Source of the DNA: Papilionanthe hookeriana x Papilionanthe teres
Lineage: Eukaryota; Streptophyta; Magnoliopsida; Asparagales; Orchidaceae
Assembly (NCBI GenBank): GCA_022702705.1
Contig: CM040421.1
Location: 73,464,121-73,528,120 of the forward strand
Length of the DNA: 64,000 nt
Reading direction: 5' to 3'
Shown here: positions 45,616 to 57,599 of the stretch, piece by piece
Layout of the letters: the number at the start of each line of letters is the position of its first letter
Position numbering within the stretch: position 1 is the stretch's first letter
The notes under the pieces: model-generated
Seen by the model: the letters and a program-made list of their open reading frames with translations, nothing else
Told to the model about the DNA's origin: nothing
The model's database searches: none
Translations under genes and position numbers: made by a program

Positions 45616-48600
45616 AAGATTAAAGAACTCAGGATAGGTATTTCACCTATAAGACCTCTCTAGTTACCCAAGATCTTCATGTGATTTTCTTATGCGAAAA
45701 ACTTCAATAATTACACAATCTGAAGACTTATTCTATAAGATTATCATTTGATCTTATTTTCTCTCAATCTCTGTCATAGTTAATCCTTCTCAAAATTCTC
45801 TAAAGACTTCTGACAATAAGTCTAGGTAGGATAAGAATTAGGGCGATAGATAGAGAAAGAGAGTGGCGACTCCTTGACATTGACATGATACGGGAATTGA
45901 CGGCGATGACATGTGATCCATATATTTCATCGCCATCAGTTCCTTATAAGGGCAAGCCCCTATAGTTAATTACATCTTAAATGACGGGAATCACTTAAGA
46001 AAACTCTCGATAATGATGAGTGGTTTTGCTCTCAAGAATTTCAAAGTTTAAGGTTTTCAAAGGATTGAATTTTGGAATTTCAAAAGGGATTGGTTCAAAT
46101 TTGGAATAGTTAATTTCAGGAGTCTAAGGAAGAGAAGTAGGAGAAGTAGAGGATCTAAGAAGAATCTTGACAACTTCCCAAAGTATCCTATTGTTTGGCT
46201 TCAATTTGAGAGTTTATTTAATGTTGTAATCTTGCCAATTTTAGTTACTTATGACTTATATTTATATGACATGATCATATAAACAGCCTCGAAGATGTGA
46301 GGGTTTATGTCGTACCAAACGACAACCTCAAAGTCCTAAAACCGGTTAGGGCTTAATTTGCATGACATGATTATGCAAATGCCTAACGAAAATTTGAGGA
46401 TTTATGTTACACTAGGCAAACTACCTCAAAATCCTATGGATTGGTTATTTAACTCTAGGAAAGGTTTTGTTGATGTGGATTCCAGTTTTACTGACGACGA
46501 TGGCCGTGCTGCCCACTATGCTCCAAGCTCACTGTCGTTGTTGCAGAGGTTTAGTTTTAGAAAATGATAATTAAGAGATGAGAGAAGTGTTTTGGTTTAA
46601 AAAAATCTTAGTCCAAATGTCTTTAATGTTTTAATTAAAACAAATCTTAAAGTTGGTTAAACAAAATCGATTAAGATCCCACGGTTCCGTCATCCCGGCA
46701 CCGTTATTTTCATCGGATTCACTTAGTCCAGATGAATTTGCTAAATTCAACTGAATGAGTTCCACACTTTCATTTAGACCATGGGAAATCTCGTTAGCAA
46801 CACGTGGGTTACATCATCCGAGGTATTCCCGATCATCCAACAAGACATTTTAATTTAATTGTAATTATAGTTTTGTTGTTCTGTTTGTGATTAAATTTTG
46901 AGTTGTTTTATATTTTGAATGTTGTGGCGGTGAATTTTATCTTGTTTTGATTTTTAATTTAGTTTTGGGTTTCGTTTTTGTGGCTACCCTAAAGGTTTCA
47001 GTTTTCATGCAGGGTGTCAATCTTGTTTAACATGCAAGAAAAGTAAAATACAATGCAGGTAAGTAAATTGCAATAAAATAAAAGCGTACCTGGAGGGTCT
47101 TCTCGTCATTCTAAGCTACACTTAAAACACATGTAAGAGCATTTAAATGTTTGCAAGGTAATACCTAGGTAAAGTTAGGGGAAGGTTTTGGTTATCTATC
47201 AAGATCCTAATCCTATCACTAGTCAATTCATATGACGTCTAGGTTCTTATGTTTTGTTAAGAATGATTTTCTTCATCAAAGTGTAATTAAGTTCAATTGT
47301 TCTCCTAAAACATCTCATCATATTGAGAAAGTGCTTAGGACGAGTCCTAAACATCTTTTCAATACTTCTGAGATTATTTTGAGTCTAAATGAATTTTATT
47401 ATACTGGTGAATTGATCATCCAAAAATTTAGTTTAGTTGATTTCTTGCTCAGAGAACTTGGACATTTGATTATCCGATGAGTAAAGTGGCATTTCACTTA
47501 ATGCTTCATTTAAGAGTTATGATAATGAAAGCCTTTAGGGGGCAAATTTGTTTGATTAAAGTTGAATTGATGATTTGGGGCGATTTAATTTTGTTTGAAA
47601 ATTTAAGTTGATTTTTTCTTAAGTGTTTTAAATTGTTTGATTTGAAAGAGATGCTTAGATTATTAAACTTTTAATGATTTAAATTTAATTTGACTTAATT
47701 GTAACACTTTAGGTCAATTTTAATTGGTTTGATTTGTTATGTTTTTAATTATGAATTGTCTTAAGGTTGATTTTCTTTAATGTTTCAAATTTGTTTTTGA
47801 TTTGTTTTTTAAGTAATTTTAAATTAATTTTAATGTCTTAAATTTATTTCAATTTGATTATCAAATCACTTAATGTCTTAAGCTTTTAATTTAATTAAGG
47901 TTTATTTTCCTTTTAATTATTTAATTATTAATTTTAATTATCATTTTTTGAGTTTGATTAAGAGTTGAATATTATTAAAGTGATTCATTTAGGGGTTTTA
48001 AATTAAAGAATTGATATCTTCTTAAATCATATCGCTAATCTTAATAATCCAAACTTTAACTTATTCTTCCAAATTTCAAATTGGTTAATTAATTAAAATT
48101 TACTTTAAATATTTTCAAGATGATTAATGGGTTTCTACCCCTTAATTCCCTAGGTTTCAATCATCTAAAAGAAATTTTAAAATCAGATATTTTACCCTTC
48201 CCTTGATTAAACCTAAATATTAATTAGGGTTAAAATCTTTTAATTACATTTATGTCCTTTTAAGCTTGCTCATTTCATAACTCATCAAATAAAGCTCAAA
48301 TGAACTTTAAATTTTTATGTCACTTCACTCACATGTCAATAAAGACATTAGAGGAGAAAATGTGATTTTTCTGAATTTAATTTATTTTATATATTTATTT
48401 TTATGAAAAATATGGGTTTTCAATAAAAACTCAACAACATGACCAAGGTAAGGTTTCTGTCCTTAGGAAAATTATGGGATGTTCCTATTGACCAGAGAAC
48501 CTTTTGGACCAATTTTGGTGATTTTTTGAATTATATTTTATTTATTATAATTATTTTGAGTTTTGGAGTGTTAATTAATTATAAAATAAATTTAAGGTTG

Positions 48601-51600
48601 AAAAATGAATTTAATATTTTTCATAAATCTCTTTGACCTTAAAGAGTTCAGAGAAGCAAATTTTATATTTTTCTTTGATTTAATAGAATTAATTTAGTGA
48701 AAATGTAGGGAAATTCATTTTTTAATATTAAAAATTGTTTTAAGCCTTTAAAAATTCCATATCTCAACCTATAGACTTGAGAAACATATTTGATTTATTC
48801 CTAAATGATGAGAAGGCAAAATGTGACATTTTTATGATTTTTAATATTTTTATGATTTTTATTATTTTTTAATTATCAAAATATTAAAATATGGTGAAAA
48901 ATGAAGATTTTTAGAAAATTCTAATTTTAATTTTTTTAGACTCCTCTGATATCAGAGAAGTTCCAAAACCAATTTGATGAATTTTTGAGATGTATTTTAG
49001 GAGTTGTGAATTTTTAAAGTTTAATTTTGGTTATGTGACTTAATTAATCCATTTAGTGGGTTAAATCATTTCCAATTGATTTTAAATTTTTATGTGGGAC
49101 TTCTCTAACCCTAAATGTTAGTAGAGAGTGTTTTTGATATGTAGTTAATCCTAATAAACTAAAATTCAATTTTGAATGTTTAGGCCAATTAGGGTTATTC
49201 TTGAGGAATCAAACCAAACTAAAATTTTCGTAAGGTCCTCTGGTCATAAGATACCTCCCTAAATTTTTTTAGAATTTTCTAAGCAACTTGCTAATTATTG
49301 GAATTAAAATACCAAAACAGACACTTAAACTTGAAAAATCAATAACTTGCCATATAGATGGCCTCTGACCTTGAAAAATTCAGGGAATGTTCCCAAGAAC
49401 AGAGGCTACAAAAGCCCCATGGTCTCATGCCATGGTGAATTGTGTGTGTGAGTGGAGAATTAAAACACTGAAATTAGTAAATCATTAATTAAAAATAAAA
49501 TACTCATCAAATTAACTTAATTCTTTTTCCACATTGTTCTCCTCTGTTCACTGAGCAAGAGGGTATTTTTATTTTATTTTTGTGATTTTTATACACAAAG
49601 ATATGGATTTTTAAAGTTCTGGGTATTTAAATAAATCAGAAAATACTTAATTTCGTACTTAACCCAGTCTGCGCCGCGTCAACCTCGGCAGCTCCGAAGG
49701 CCCCCGCGGTGCGCTCCTATTCGCCACCGCCATCTGACTGGGATGCCACACGGCCCGCGGTCTCACTCCATCTCCTCGTCCGGCTCGATCTGGATCGTTC
49801 ATTCCATACACGCACGATCCGAAGGTTCCTGGTCATCGTCTATGATTGGTGTGCGCCGAGAGCCGTCCACACTAAAACCCTAATATCTCCCTCATTCCTT
49901 AACCAATTTACATGAAATTTGATCCTATGTGTTCGTCAAAATGAAAGCTATAAATCCATACGACTAACATGCATTGACATCGACTGAAACAAAATGGAGA
50001 ATCAAAAGAAGCTCTCGGAAAGGAGGAGTTCCATACCTTGGCTCTGAGAAGTGAAGCTTCAATCAAAGGGGCTTGGCATGTTCGTTGGAGCTAGAGGAGC
50101 CTAGGGATGAAGCCCCGGGCCCTGGTGAGTTGTCAAGACCAGACTTCCACCAAGCCCAAATTCAAAGCTTGGTCGATAGGAGGAATGGCTGGCCTAGAGA
50201 GGGGGCTTTTGTTGGGGAACTTCTTCTCTTGATCTGGTGAAGGTGTAGGGTCAATCAATTTGAGGATTGGCTCACTGTGGTGAAGTGTCCTATTTTTTGA
50301 GTGGATTTTGAGCTGAGAAATTGAGCTCGGCCAGAGGGAATTAAAGCAGAATTTCAGTGGGGATCAAGTGTTGTATGCTAAGAGAAGAGTGTGGAGTGAT
50401 TTTAGCAGAGTTTTGGTAAGGTTTTGTTCAACACCTCTTTTGGTCGAGAGGTGGTGGTGTTTAAGTAGAGGTGGCTGCAGGGCTTACTAGGGGCAATTGG
50501 AGGCTGGGATCAGCTGCTCAGGGCAGGGGAAGAACAGCCATGGAGTTTAATTGAGTTGAGACACCTCAGCAAGGAGGAATTTGAAATTTGAATCAAATAG
50601 GTGCTCACGAGTGTGGTGTTTTCCGGCGCCCCAGGTGGTGGTCCAGCCAGGGTCAGGTCACCATCTGACTCAGTGGGGTCAGGGGTTGAGTTTGGTGCAA
50701 GTAATTGGTATTGACCATGTGTAAAGAGGTTTGATTTAAATGGTATGGGGGAGAGGTCATTTTGGGTTCAATTTGGTCAAGTTATGGTTTAGGCTAGGTG
50801 CACCTCCCCAAGGCTGGTTTGTGCTGAAGAGAAAGTCACTTGGGTCAGCTTGATTAGTGGGGTCAAGTCACAATCCAAGTACAATTAGGCATAAGCAAGA
50901 TTAGGGGATACATGGGAGTGTTTAATCACTCCTAAGGGAATCATCAAAGGGCTTCCTCCTTTTTCCATTTAGGGAGTGGTGATAAGTCAAAGCTCTCATG
51001 GCTTTCACGTGGCTTGTGCATGGCTCCAAGGACTCCATTTGACTTAGGGATGGCTTGGCTCATTTACATGGAAATGTATTTTGGAATTTTGGATGAATTT
51101 AGGGCAAATTGTCATGAGGCTTGATTTAGATTTATTTGATGATTGATTTAGAACTTAGGGATGATTTCAATTAAAAGGATGATAAGAGGAAACTTCATGT
51201 GGGCTTTGGAATAAGTCTTGGGCTTTTTGAAATCATTTTGGATGGGCTTTTGAAATGGTTTAAGGAAGTGGGCTTTTAGGTTTTGAATTAAATTGATGGA
51301 TGAAAATTGGTGAGGGGTTGTGTCAAATAAATGTTGGGATTGGTTTAGGAATGTGTCATGAGAATTTTAGAAGAGATTTGATGCCATTTGGAGTTGAAAT
51401 GGGTTCAATTTGGGCTTTTTTAGTAATGGGGTCAAAATGGGCCAAATTGGGCTAACTTGGGCTAAGGTTGGGTTAATATTGGCTTTGATGTAAAATTAAT
51501 GTTGAAAAATGTTTATGGGGGTTTGACCAAGAGTTTTCAACTTTGGTTGGGCTTTGATTTTGGGATTTAGGCTCATTTGGGTTCATGATGGATTTAGGCC

Positions 51601-52989
51601 AAATTGGGGATTTTTGGTTTGGGTTAGGTTTGGGTAGAGTTTGGTTTCAAATTTGAGGTAAATCATGTTATTGTTTTGTTTGTGGGGATGTTAGGAAGGT
51701 TTAGGAAAAAATATGGGGTTAATTGGAGTTGAGTTGGGTTGGTTTGGGTTAAGTTTAAGTCATGGGACAAAATTAGGCTTTAAGCTTCAAAATGAGATTG
51801 GATCCACATGTTGATGACATTGAGTTTGGATTCAGTCTAAATTGGTATTGGGGATATTAAATTGAAATTTAGAATTGAATTGGATTAAAATTGAGGTCAA
51901 TTGGGTTGGTTTGGTGGGACATTTGGTCCACTTAGGTTAAAAATAAGTCAAATTGGGGTTTTGGTTAAAGTGGGCTAAATTGAAAAAATTGGATTATGGT
52001 GTAGTTGAAAAAATGAAATTGGGAATATTTGGGATTTTCTGGAATTTTCTAGGAATTTTCTGAATTTTTGGGTTAAAAGAGTATTTTGGTTATTTGGATG
52101 GTATTGCGGGTATTTTTGGAAATTTTAGTATATTTGGCCATGGATGATCAATTTGAGTGGGGGGAAGTGTTTAGGATTTATTTTGAGAAATTTTGAGTAA
52201 TTTAGGCAATTTTGCAAATTTTGGGAAATTTCAAGGGTATTTGGTAGGCTTGGTGGGTTTAGGGCCCCGGGGATCGAAAATTGAAATTTTGGAAAAATGA
52301 AGATTGATCAAGTGTGAGTGAAACAAAATCATTTTGGTTAAGCCATGAAGCCATATTAAGATCAAAAAATCCATGAGAGGACTCATCTTAGGCACTCAAT
52401 ATGTTGTTCCTAACTCTCTTAACTAGAGGCTTAGGGATTGAGGACCATCCATATGAATTACCTACATGAGTCGGGAAGTCAAATTGAGTAAAAGTGGCTT
52501 TAAGATTTCAAAAGAGTATGAGAGTGTGGTGTGTGGAAGCTAAACCTCACCAGACCAGACCACCCAGGGTAATCCTAAGGCCAAAGAGTCCTATAGGAAA
52601 CTCATCCTTTAAACCTCCACATTTGATCTTAACCCTCCAAGTGGCTTAGGGGTTTACAATCAAACTTGTGGGGTTTGAAGGGAGCCTAGAAGTGTTTAAA
52701 TTTCTAAGTGATGGGTTCCATTTCTAGTCCTCTAAGATAGTCAAGGAGAAAACCTAAGGCTAGATCCTAAGTACTAAGAAGAAAGAAGAGAAAAGACGTC
52801 ATAAAAAATGAGGTCAACAATATCATATTTCAAGTTGCATTTGGTGATCTTTGTTGATTATGGTTTCATTTAAGTTTTAATGTCTTTTGTCAGATTTTAA
52901 AAGTTGGAATATTTTAGATTGTTTATGATTTATTAACCAATTAAATTCAGTTATTTATTTTATTTTGAATGATATGATCAAGATCGTTA

Positions 52990-53976
52990 AGTTTGTGGTT
53001 ATAGAATAATTTAGGTTCAATTTAAGTATAATCTAATGTAAAGTGCTTTTAGATTCAATTTAGGTAGAATATAAAGTATAAGGTGATTTAGGCTCGATTT
53101 AGGTAGAACCTAATGTATAAGATGATTTAGGTTCAATGTTGATAGAATCTCAGGTATTTAAGTAAAACCTGAAGCATAAGGTGATTTAGGTAAAACTTAA
53201 AGTTCAATATTACTTAGATTCAATTTAGTTAGAATCTATGGTATAATATCTTGTTGGTTCAATTTAGGTAGAACTTAAGATTTGGGTAAAATATAAAGTT
53301 TAACATTACTTAGATTCAATTTAGGCAGAACCTAAGTTATAATTTATTTAGGTAGAACCTAACATATAATTCATTTAGGTAGAACCCTAAGTTCAAAATG
53401 TTTTAGATTTAATTTAGGTAAAATTTAAGGTATGGTTTAGGTTCAATGTTACTTAGATTCAATTAGGTAGAATCAAATGTATAAGGTGAATTTGGTTTAA
53501 TTTAGGTAGAACCTAATGTATAAAATGATTTAGGTTCAATATTGGTCAAACCTCAGGTACTTAAATAAAACATAAGGTGATTCAGGTAGAACTTAAAGTT
53601 TATTATTGCTTAGATTCAAGTTAGTTAGAATCTAAGATACAGTATCCCTTAAGTTCAATTTGGATTGAACCTAAGGTTTGGGTAAAGCTAAAAGGGTTGA
53701 TGTTACTTAGATTCAATTTTGGTAGAATCTAAGGTTTGATTTATTTAGATTCAGTTTAAGTAGAACCTAAAGTTCAATATGTCTTAGATTTAATTTTGGT
53801 AAAATCTAAGGTATGATCCCTTTAGGTTCAACTTAAATAGAACCTTGAGTATGTTTGAGTTGATTCTATGGTTAAAGTTAATTTAGGTTTATGTAGATTG
53901 AACCTGAAGTATATGTTGATTTAGATTCATTTTGGGTTGAACCTATGATTTAAGTTGATTGTAAGTTGAACCTAAG
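52990..53976. repeat. 39-40-bp satellite in C2, left of the LINE
   Basis: Degenerate tandem units of 39-40 bp (for example 53051, 53091, 53130) built on TTCAATTTAGGTAGAACCTAA, itself an imperfect inverted repeat. The last 15 bases (53962-53976, TAAGTTGAACCTAAG) are the target-site duplication of the LINE. Confidence 0.8.
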
Positions 53977-54076
53977 AACACTGCCATTGCCGGTCCCAAG
54001 CCCGGATGTGAAAAGTGGAGGGTTGCATTAGGTAGTCGACAGCCAGCGTAAAACTTGTCGAAAAAAAAATCATGAC

Positions 54077-55783
54077 ATGAATCCTTTTGATCATTGTGTA
54101 AGTGCTAGGGTGTCCCCTGGAAGTGACTCATTGTATGGCCTGAATACAGTGGAAAGTGTGCAAGGGCCGCTACACCGGCGCCCGGGTGTAGTGTCAAGTA
54201 AGCAAGGGTTCCCACATTACGGACGGATGCGGGTAAATAAGTTAGTCCATGATACTAGTATTAGGATAGGATCCTGGAATATAGGTACTCTCAATGGTAA
54301 ACTAATGGAATTGGTTGATATTATGATCCATAGAAAGATAAATATCCTATGTATTCAAGAAACTAAATGGGTTGGAGAAAAAGCTAAGGAGATTGATAAC
54401 TTGGGTTTTAAACTATGGTATTCTGGTAAGAGTCATACGAGAAATGGTGTAGGTGTAATTATAGATAAGAGTTTGAAAGATAATGTTGTCAAAATTAATA
54501 GAGTTGGAGATAGAATTATAGCACTTAAGATTATTATTGATACTAAGACTTTTAATATTATAAGTGCTTATGCTCCTCAAGTTGGTTTAGATATAGGCTC
54601 TAAAGATAAATTCTGGAATGATTTAGAAGACTTAATACACTTGATACCTCTTGAAGAAAAAATTTTTATTGGAGGAGATTTAAATGGACATGTCGGTAGA
54701 GTGGTTGAAGATTTCAGAAATATTCATGGTGGCTACGGTTATGGAGCGATTAATGAAGAAGGTAGAGCCATTTTAGATTTTGCTTTAGCGATTGATATGA
54801 TTATTACTAATACTTTATTCAAGAAAAGAGATGAGCATCTTATTACTTATAAGAATAGATCTAATAAAACACAAATTGATTATTTTCTTATGAGAAGAAG
54901 AGATCGTCGAGATTGTAAGGATTGTAAGGTTATTCCAAGTGAGCAATTAAGTACCCAACATCGATTATTAGTTCTAGATTTTAAGATGAAGAGTTGTAAA
55001 ATAAAGAATACTAGGATTCAACATCGTAGAATAAGATGGGGGCACCTAAAAGACACAAATAAAATTATTTTTATGAGTAAAATTCAAGATTTAAATATTT
55101 GGGATGTTCATGAAGACGTGAATATTATGTGGGAAAAATTAACTAATACTATTAAACAAGTGGCTAAAGATGTACTTGGAGAATCAAAACAAAAAGTTTC
55201 TATAAATAAAAATAGTTGGTGGTGGAATAATAATGTGCAAGAAATGATAAAATATAAGAAGTTATGTTATAAAAATTGGTTTAAATGTAAAAGCGTAGAG
55301 AACTGGGAAAAATATAAAACGGCCCGCAGGGAGTGTAAAAAAATAATCTGTGACGCTAAAAATTCTGCTTTTAGTGATCTTTATAACTTGTTAGATACTA
55401 AGGAAGGTGAAAAATATATGTATAAACTAGCCAAACAAAGAGAAAAGAAAAGTAAAGATTTAACTCAAGTAAAGTGTATTAAAGATGAAAATCAAAAAGT
55501 GCTTTTCTTAGAAAAAGATATTCAACATAGGTGGGTGAGTTATTTTGATAAACTTTTTAATGATGATGCTGAAAGTACGATTGACCTTAGTGATCTTAAT
55601 ATCGTTAATAATAATAAAACTTTTCATTTTTACCGTCGTATTAGTAAAAAAGAAGTTGATGAGGCTTTAAAGAAAACCAAGGGGGGAAAGTCTGTAGGAC
55701 CTGATGATATCCCAATTGAAGTGTGGAAATGTTTAGGTGATTTGGGGGTTTCTGGCTTACTAAACTTTTTAATATTATTTTAA
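54077..55783 (+). pseudogene. LINE endonuclease and start of RT
   Basis: An open frame of 568 codons. The apurinic-type endonuclease domain spans residues about 62-300: SWNIGTLNGK, QETKW (94-98), ISAYAPQ, GGDLNGHVG (Asp201, Asn203), IDYFLMR and the terminal STQHRLLV (His295). RT begins near residue 535 with KTKGGKSVGPDDIPIEVWK. A one-base deletion near 55755 throws the frame, which ends at 55783; RT continues in another frame. A start upstream of residue 62 is plausible but not required for the domain. Confidence 0.9.
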
Positions 55784-55794
55784 AAACTAAAAGG

Positions 55795-57108
55795 ATGCCC
55801 GAGGAGTGGAGAAAGAGCATTTTGGTCCCCATTTTTAAGAATAAAGGAGATGCACAAGAGTGTGCAAATTATATTGGAATTAAATTGATGTGTCATACTT
55901 TAAAATTATGGGAGAGGGTAATTGAACATAGGTTAAGACGTATTACGAAGATTTCTTATAATCAATTTGGATTTATGCCGGGCAGGTCTACCATGGAAGC
56001 TATACATTTATTGAGAGGTTTGATGGAGAAGTACAGAGATAATAAGGAGGATTTACATTTGATTTTTATTGATTTAGAAAAAGCTTATGATAAGGTTCCT
56101 AGAGATGTTCTTTGGAGAGTCCTTGAGAAGAAATGTGTTGATATGACTTATATTCAAGTCATTAAAGATATGTATGCTAGAGCTGTTACATGTGTTCGAA
56201 CTGAAAGAGGATTGACCAAGTATTTTACTATTTCTGTTGGTTTACATCAAGGATCGGCTTTAAGCCCATATCTTTTTGCTTTATTTATGGATGGTCTTAC
56301 TTGGGCATTTACAAGAGGATGTACCTTGGTGTATGCTTTTTGCTGATGATATCCTCCTTGTGGATAAGACAAGAGAAAAAGTCCAGGAAAAACTTGAATT
56401 ATGGAGTTCTACATTGGAGTCTAAAGGTCTTCGTTTGAGTAGAACTAAAACTGAATACATGGAATGTAATTTAGTAATAGTAGGTCTAGTGACAGCAGCG
56501 TAACTTTGGGTGATCAAATTATTAAAAGGTGTGAACGATTTAGATATCTCGGGTCCATTGTTCAAAGTGATGGTGATATAGATGGGGATGTTAATAGTAG
56601 AATTCAGGTTGGTTGGTTGAAGTGGAGGAATGCGTCCGGCCTATTGTGTGATAGAAAAGTACCGCTTAGGTCGAAAGGAAAATTTTATAAGATGGTGGTG
56701 AGACCTTCAATGCTCTATGGTGCTAAATGTTGGCCTTTAAAAGAGAAGCATAATGTTAAGTTAAGTGTTGCCGAGATGAGAATGATTAGGTGGATGAGCG
56801 GCTTTACACATAGAGACAAAATGTGAAATGAATATATCCGTAAAAGGGTTGGAGTTGCACCAGTGAAGAATAAAATTAGAGAGAGTCGCCTTAGATGGTT
56901 TGGTCACATTAAACGTCGACCACCTGATGATCCGACTAGGAGAGTAGATGTTTTAAATACAACTTATGTTAAGAAAGGCAGAGACAGACCTTGGAAAACT
57001 TGGGCTTATTGCATAAAAAATGATCTTAATTTATTAGAATTAAACGAAAATTTGACACTTAATAGGTTGCAATGGAGAAAAAGGATTCATGTAGCCGACC
57101 CCACTTAG
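55795..57108 (+). pseudogene. LINE reverse transcriptase and C-terminus
   Basis: RT blocks are EWRKSILVPIFKNKGD, QFGFMPGRSTMEAI, FIDLEKAYDKVPRDVLW, GLHQGSALSPYLF and the catalytic FADD near 56340. The C-terminal part has MLYGAKCWPLK, RMIRWMSG and RLRWFGHIKRRP, typical of RTE proteins, and ends at ADPT just before the 3' tail. Breaks are a one-base insertion near 56320, a one-base deletion near 56470 and a TGA at 56824-56826. Confidence 0.9.
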
Positions 57109-57145
57109 TGGGATTAAGGCTTTGTTGTTGTTGTTGTTGTTGTTG

Positions 57146-57530
57146 TAAGTTGAACCTAAGGTTTAGGTTGATATAGGTTAATGTAGATTGAACCTAAGTT
57201 TTATGTCGACTTAAGTTCAATGTAAATTGAACCAAAGGTATATGTTGACTTAGGTTAAATATGCGTTGAACCTAAGGAATTTGTTGACTTAGGTTCAATG
57301 TAGGTTGAACTTGAGGTATATGTTGACTTAGGTTCAATGTAGATTTAACATGAGGTATATGTTGACTTAGGTTCAATATGAGTTGAACCTAAGGTATATG
57401 TTGACTTAAGTTTAATGTTGGTTGAACCTAAGGTATATGTTAATTTAGGTTCAATGTAGATTGAACCTAAGGTATATGTTGATTTTGGTTCAATGTGAGT
57501 TGAACCTAAGTTATATGTTGATGGGTTTTG
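57146..57530. repeat. 39-bp satellite in C2, right of the LINE
   Basis: A more regular part of the array left of the LINE. Units of 39 bp (57244, 57283, 57322, 57361) have the form GGTTCAATGTAGGTTGAACC followed by TAAGGTATATGTTGACTTA. It begins with the right TSD of the LINE. Confidence 0.85.
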
Positions 57531-57599
57531 TTTTTATTTTAGTAATGTTTAATAAATATTTAAGTCTAAGTTAGGTTAAACTTAAGTAAGGTTTAAGCC

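Larger units (their letters stand above)
38762..45938 (+). mobile_element. C1: C-type solo LTR (7.18 kb)
   Basis: It begins TGTTGACCTC and ends GCCATCA, with the 5-bp TSD GTTCC at 38757-38761 and 45939-45943, and has no internal region, so it is a solo LTR. It is distantly homologous to the A-family LTR along its whole length, in the opposite orientation: start, GC island, donor-like site, GATAGCCACAAAA block, stem-loop and terminal ggcgac motif. In order it has a TTGAC-rich 80-bp duplication, TATA box, GC island, donor, 75-bp satellite, diverged CTTAAG/CCTAA repeats, 39-bp satellite, acceptor and a GACAT-rich stretch (44940-45470). It contains no protein-coding capacity. Confidence 0.88.
5306..52819 (-). 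mobile_element. Element A: giant Tat/Ogre-like Ty3/gypsy retrotransposon with AlkB ORF
   Basis: A complete but dead LTR retrotransposon read on the minus strand. The ends are fixed by the 5-bp TSD ATATC at 5301-5305 and 52820-52824. The LTRs are 5306-11767 (3') and 38350-52819 (5', interrupted by C1). The two LTRs resemble each other clearly more than either resembles the LTR at 18043. In a stretch of about 300 bases near 6100-6400 they differ at about 7% of sites. The order is PBS, ORF1, gag, PR, RT, RNase H, second RNase H, IN, 3' ORF with AlkB domain, satellite 3' UTR, PPT. Element B interrupts the second RNase H domain. Without nested DNA it is about 27 kb. ORF1, dual RNase H and satellite 3' UTR are established Tat/Ogre traits; the AlkB domain is not one I know from this lineage. 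Every ORF carries lesions. Confidence 0.85.
38350..52819 (-). repeat. Element A 5' LTR, interrupted by C1
   Basis: It consists of 38350-38761 and 45939-52819 (about 7.29 kb), split by the C1 solo LTR with TSD GTTCC. Plus-strand ends are TGTATGGG and GAGGTCAACA. An (AT)n run of about 44 bases is at 38436-38479. It still has the 0.84 kb (about 46777-47617) that the 3' LTR has lost. Landmarks are the stem-loop 45944-45965, dyads near 46265-46385, GC island about 49667-49875, donor-like site 50036/50035 and a degraded TATA (50460-50467). ATATC follows the right end at 52820-52824, matching 5301-5305. Confidence 0.88.
53977..57145 (+). mobile_element. RTE-clade LINE, full length, dead
   Basis: It is bounded by a 15-bp TSD (53962-53976 and 57146-57160). 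The 5' end (CATTGCCGGTCCCAAGCCCGG and the following GTAAAACTTGTCGAAA) and the 3' end (GGGATTAAGGC then a TTG microsatellite) are characteristic of plant RTE elements. It encodes endonuclease and reverse transcriptase. It was inserted into the C2 satellite in plus orientation, opposite to C2. The length of about 3.2 kb is usual for RTE. Confidence 0.92.

Noticed and set aside
38762..45938. C1 as a 5' LTR followed by a PBS at 45864
   Set aside because: The GTTCC duplication and the TG…CA ends place the PBS-like decamer inside the LTR; nothing internal follows.
18043..52819. Reading 18043-52819 as one element with LTRs 18043 and 38350
   Set aside because: The 38350 LTR is clearly closer to the 5306 LTR, and ATATC flanks 5306 and 52819; no TSD joins 18043 with 52819.
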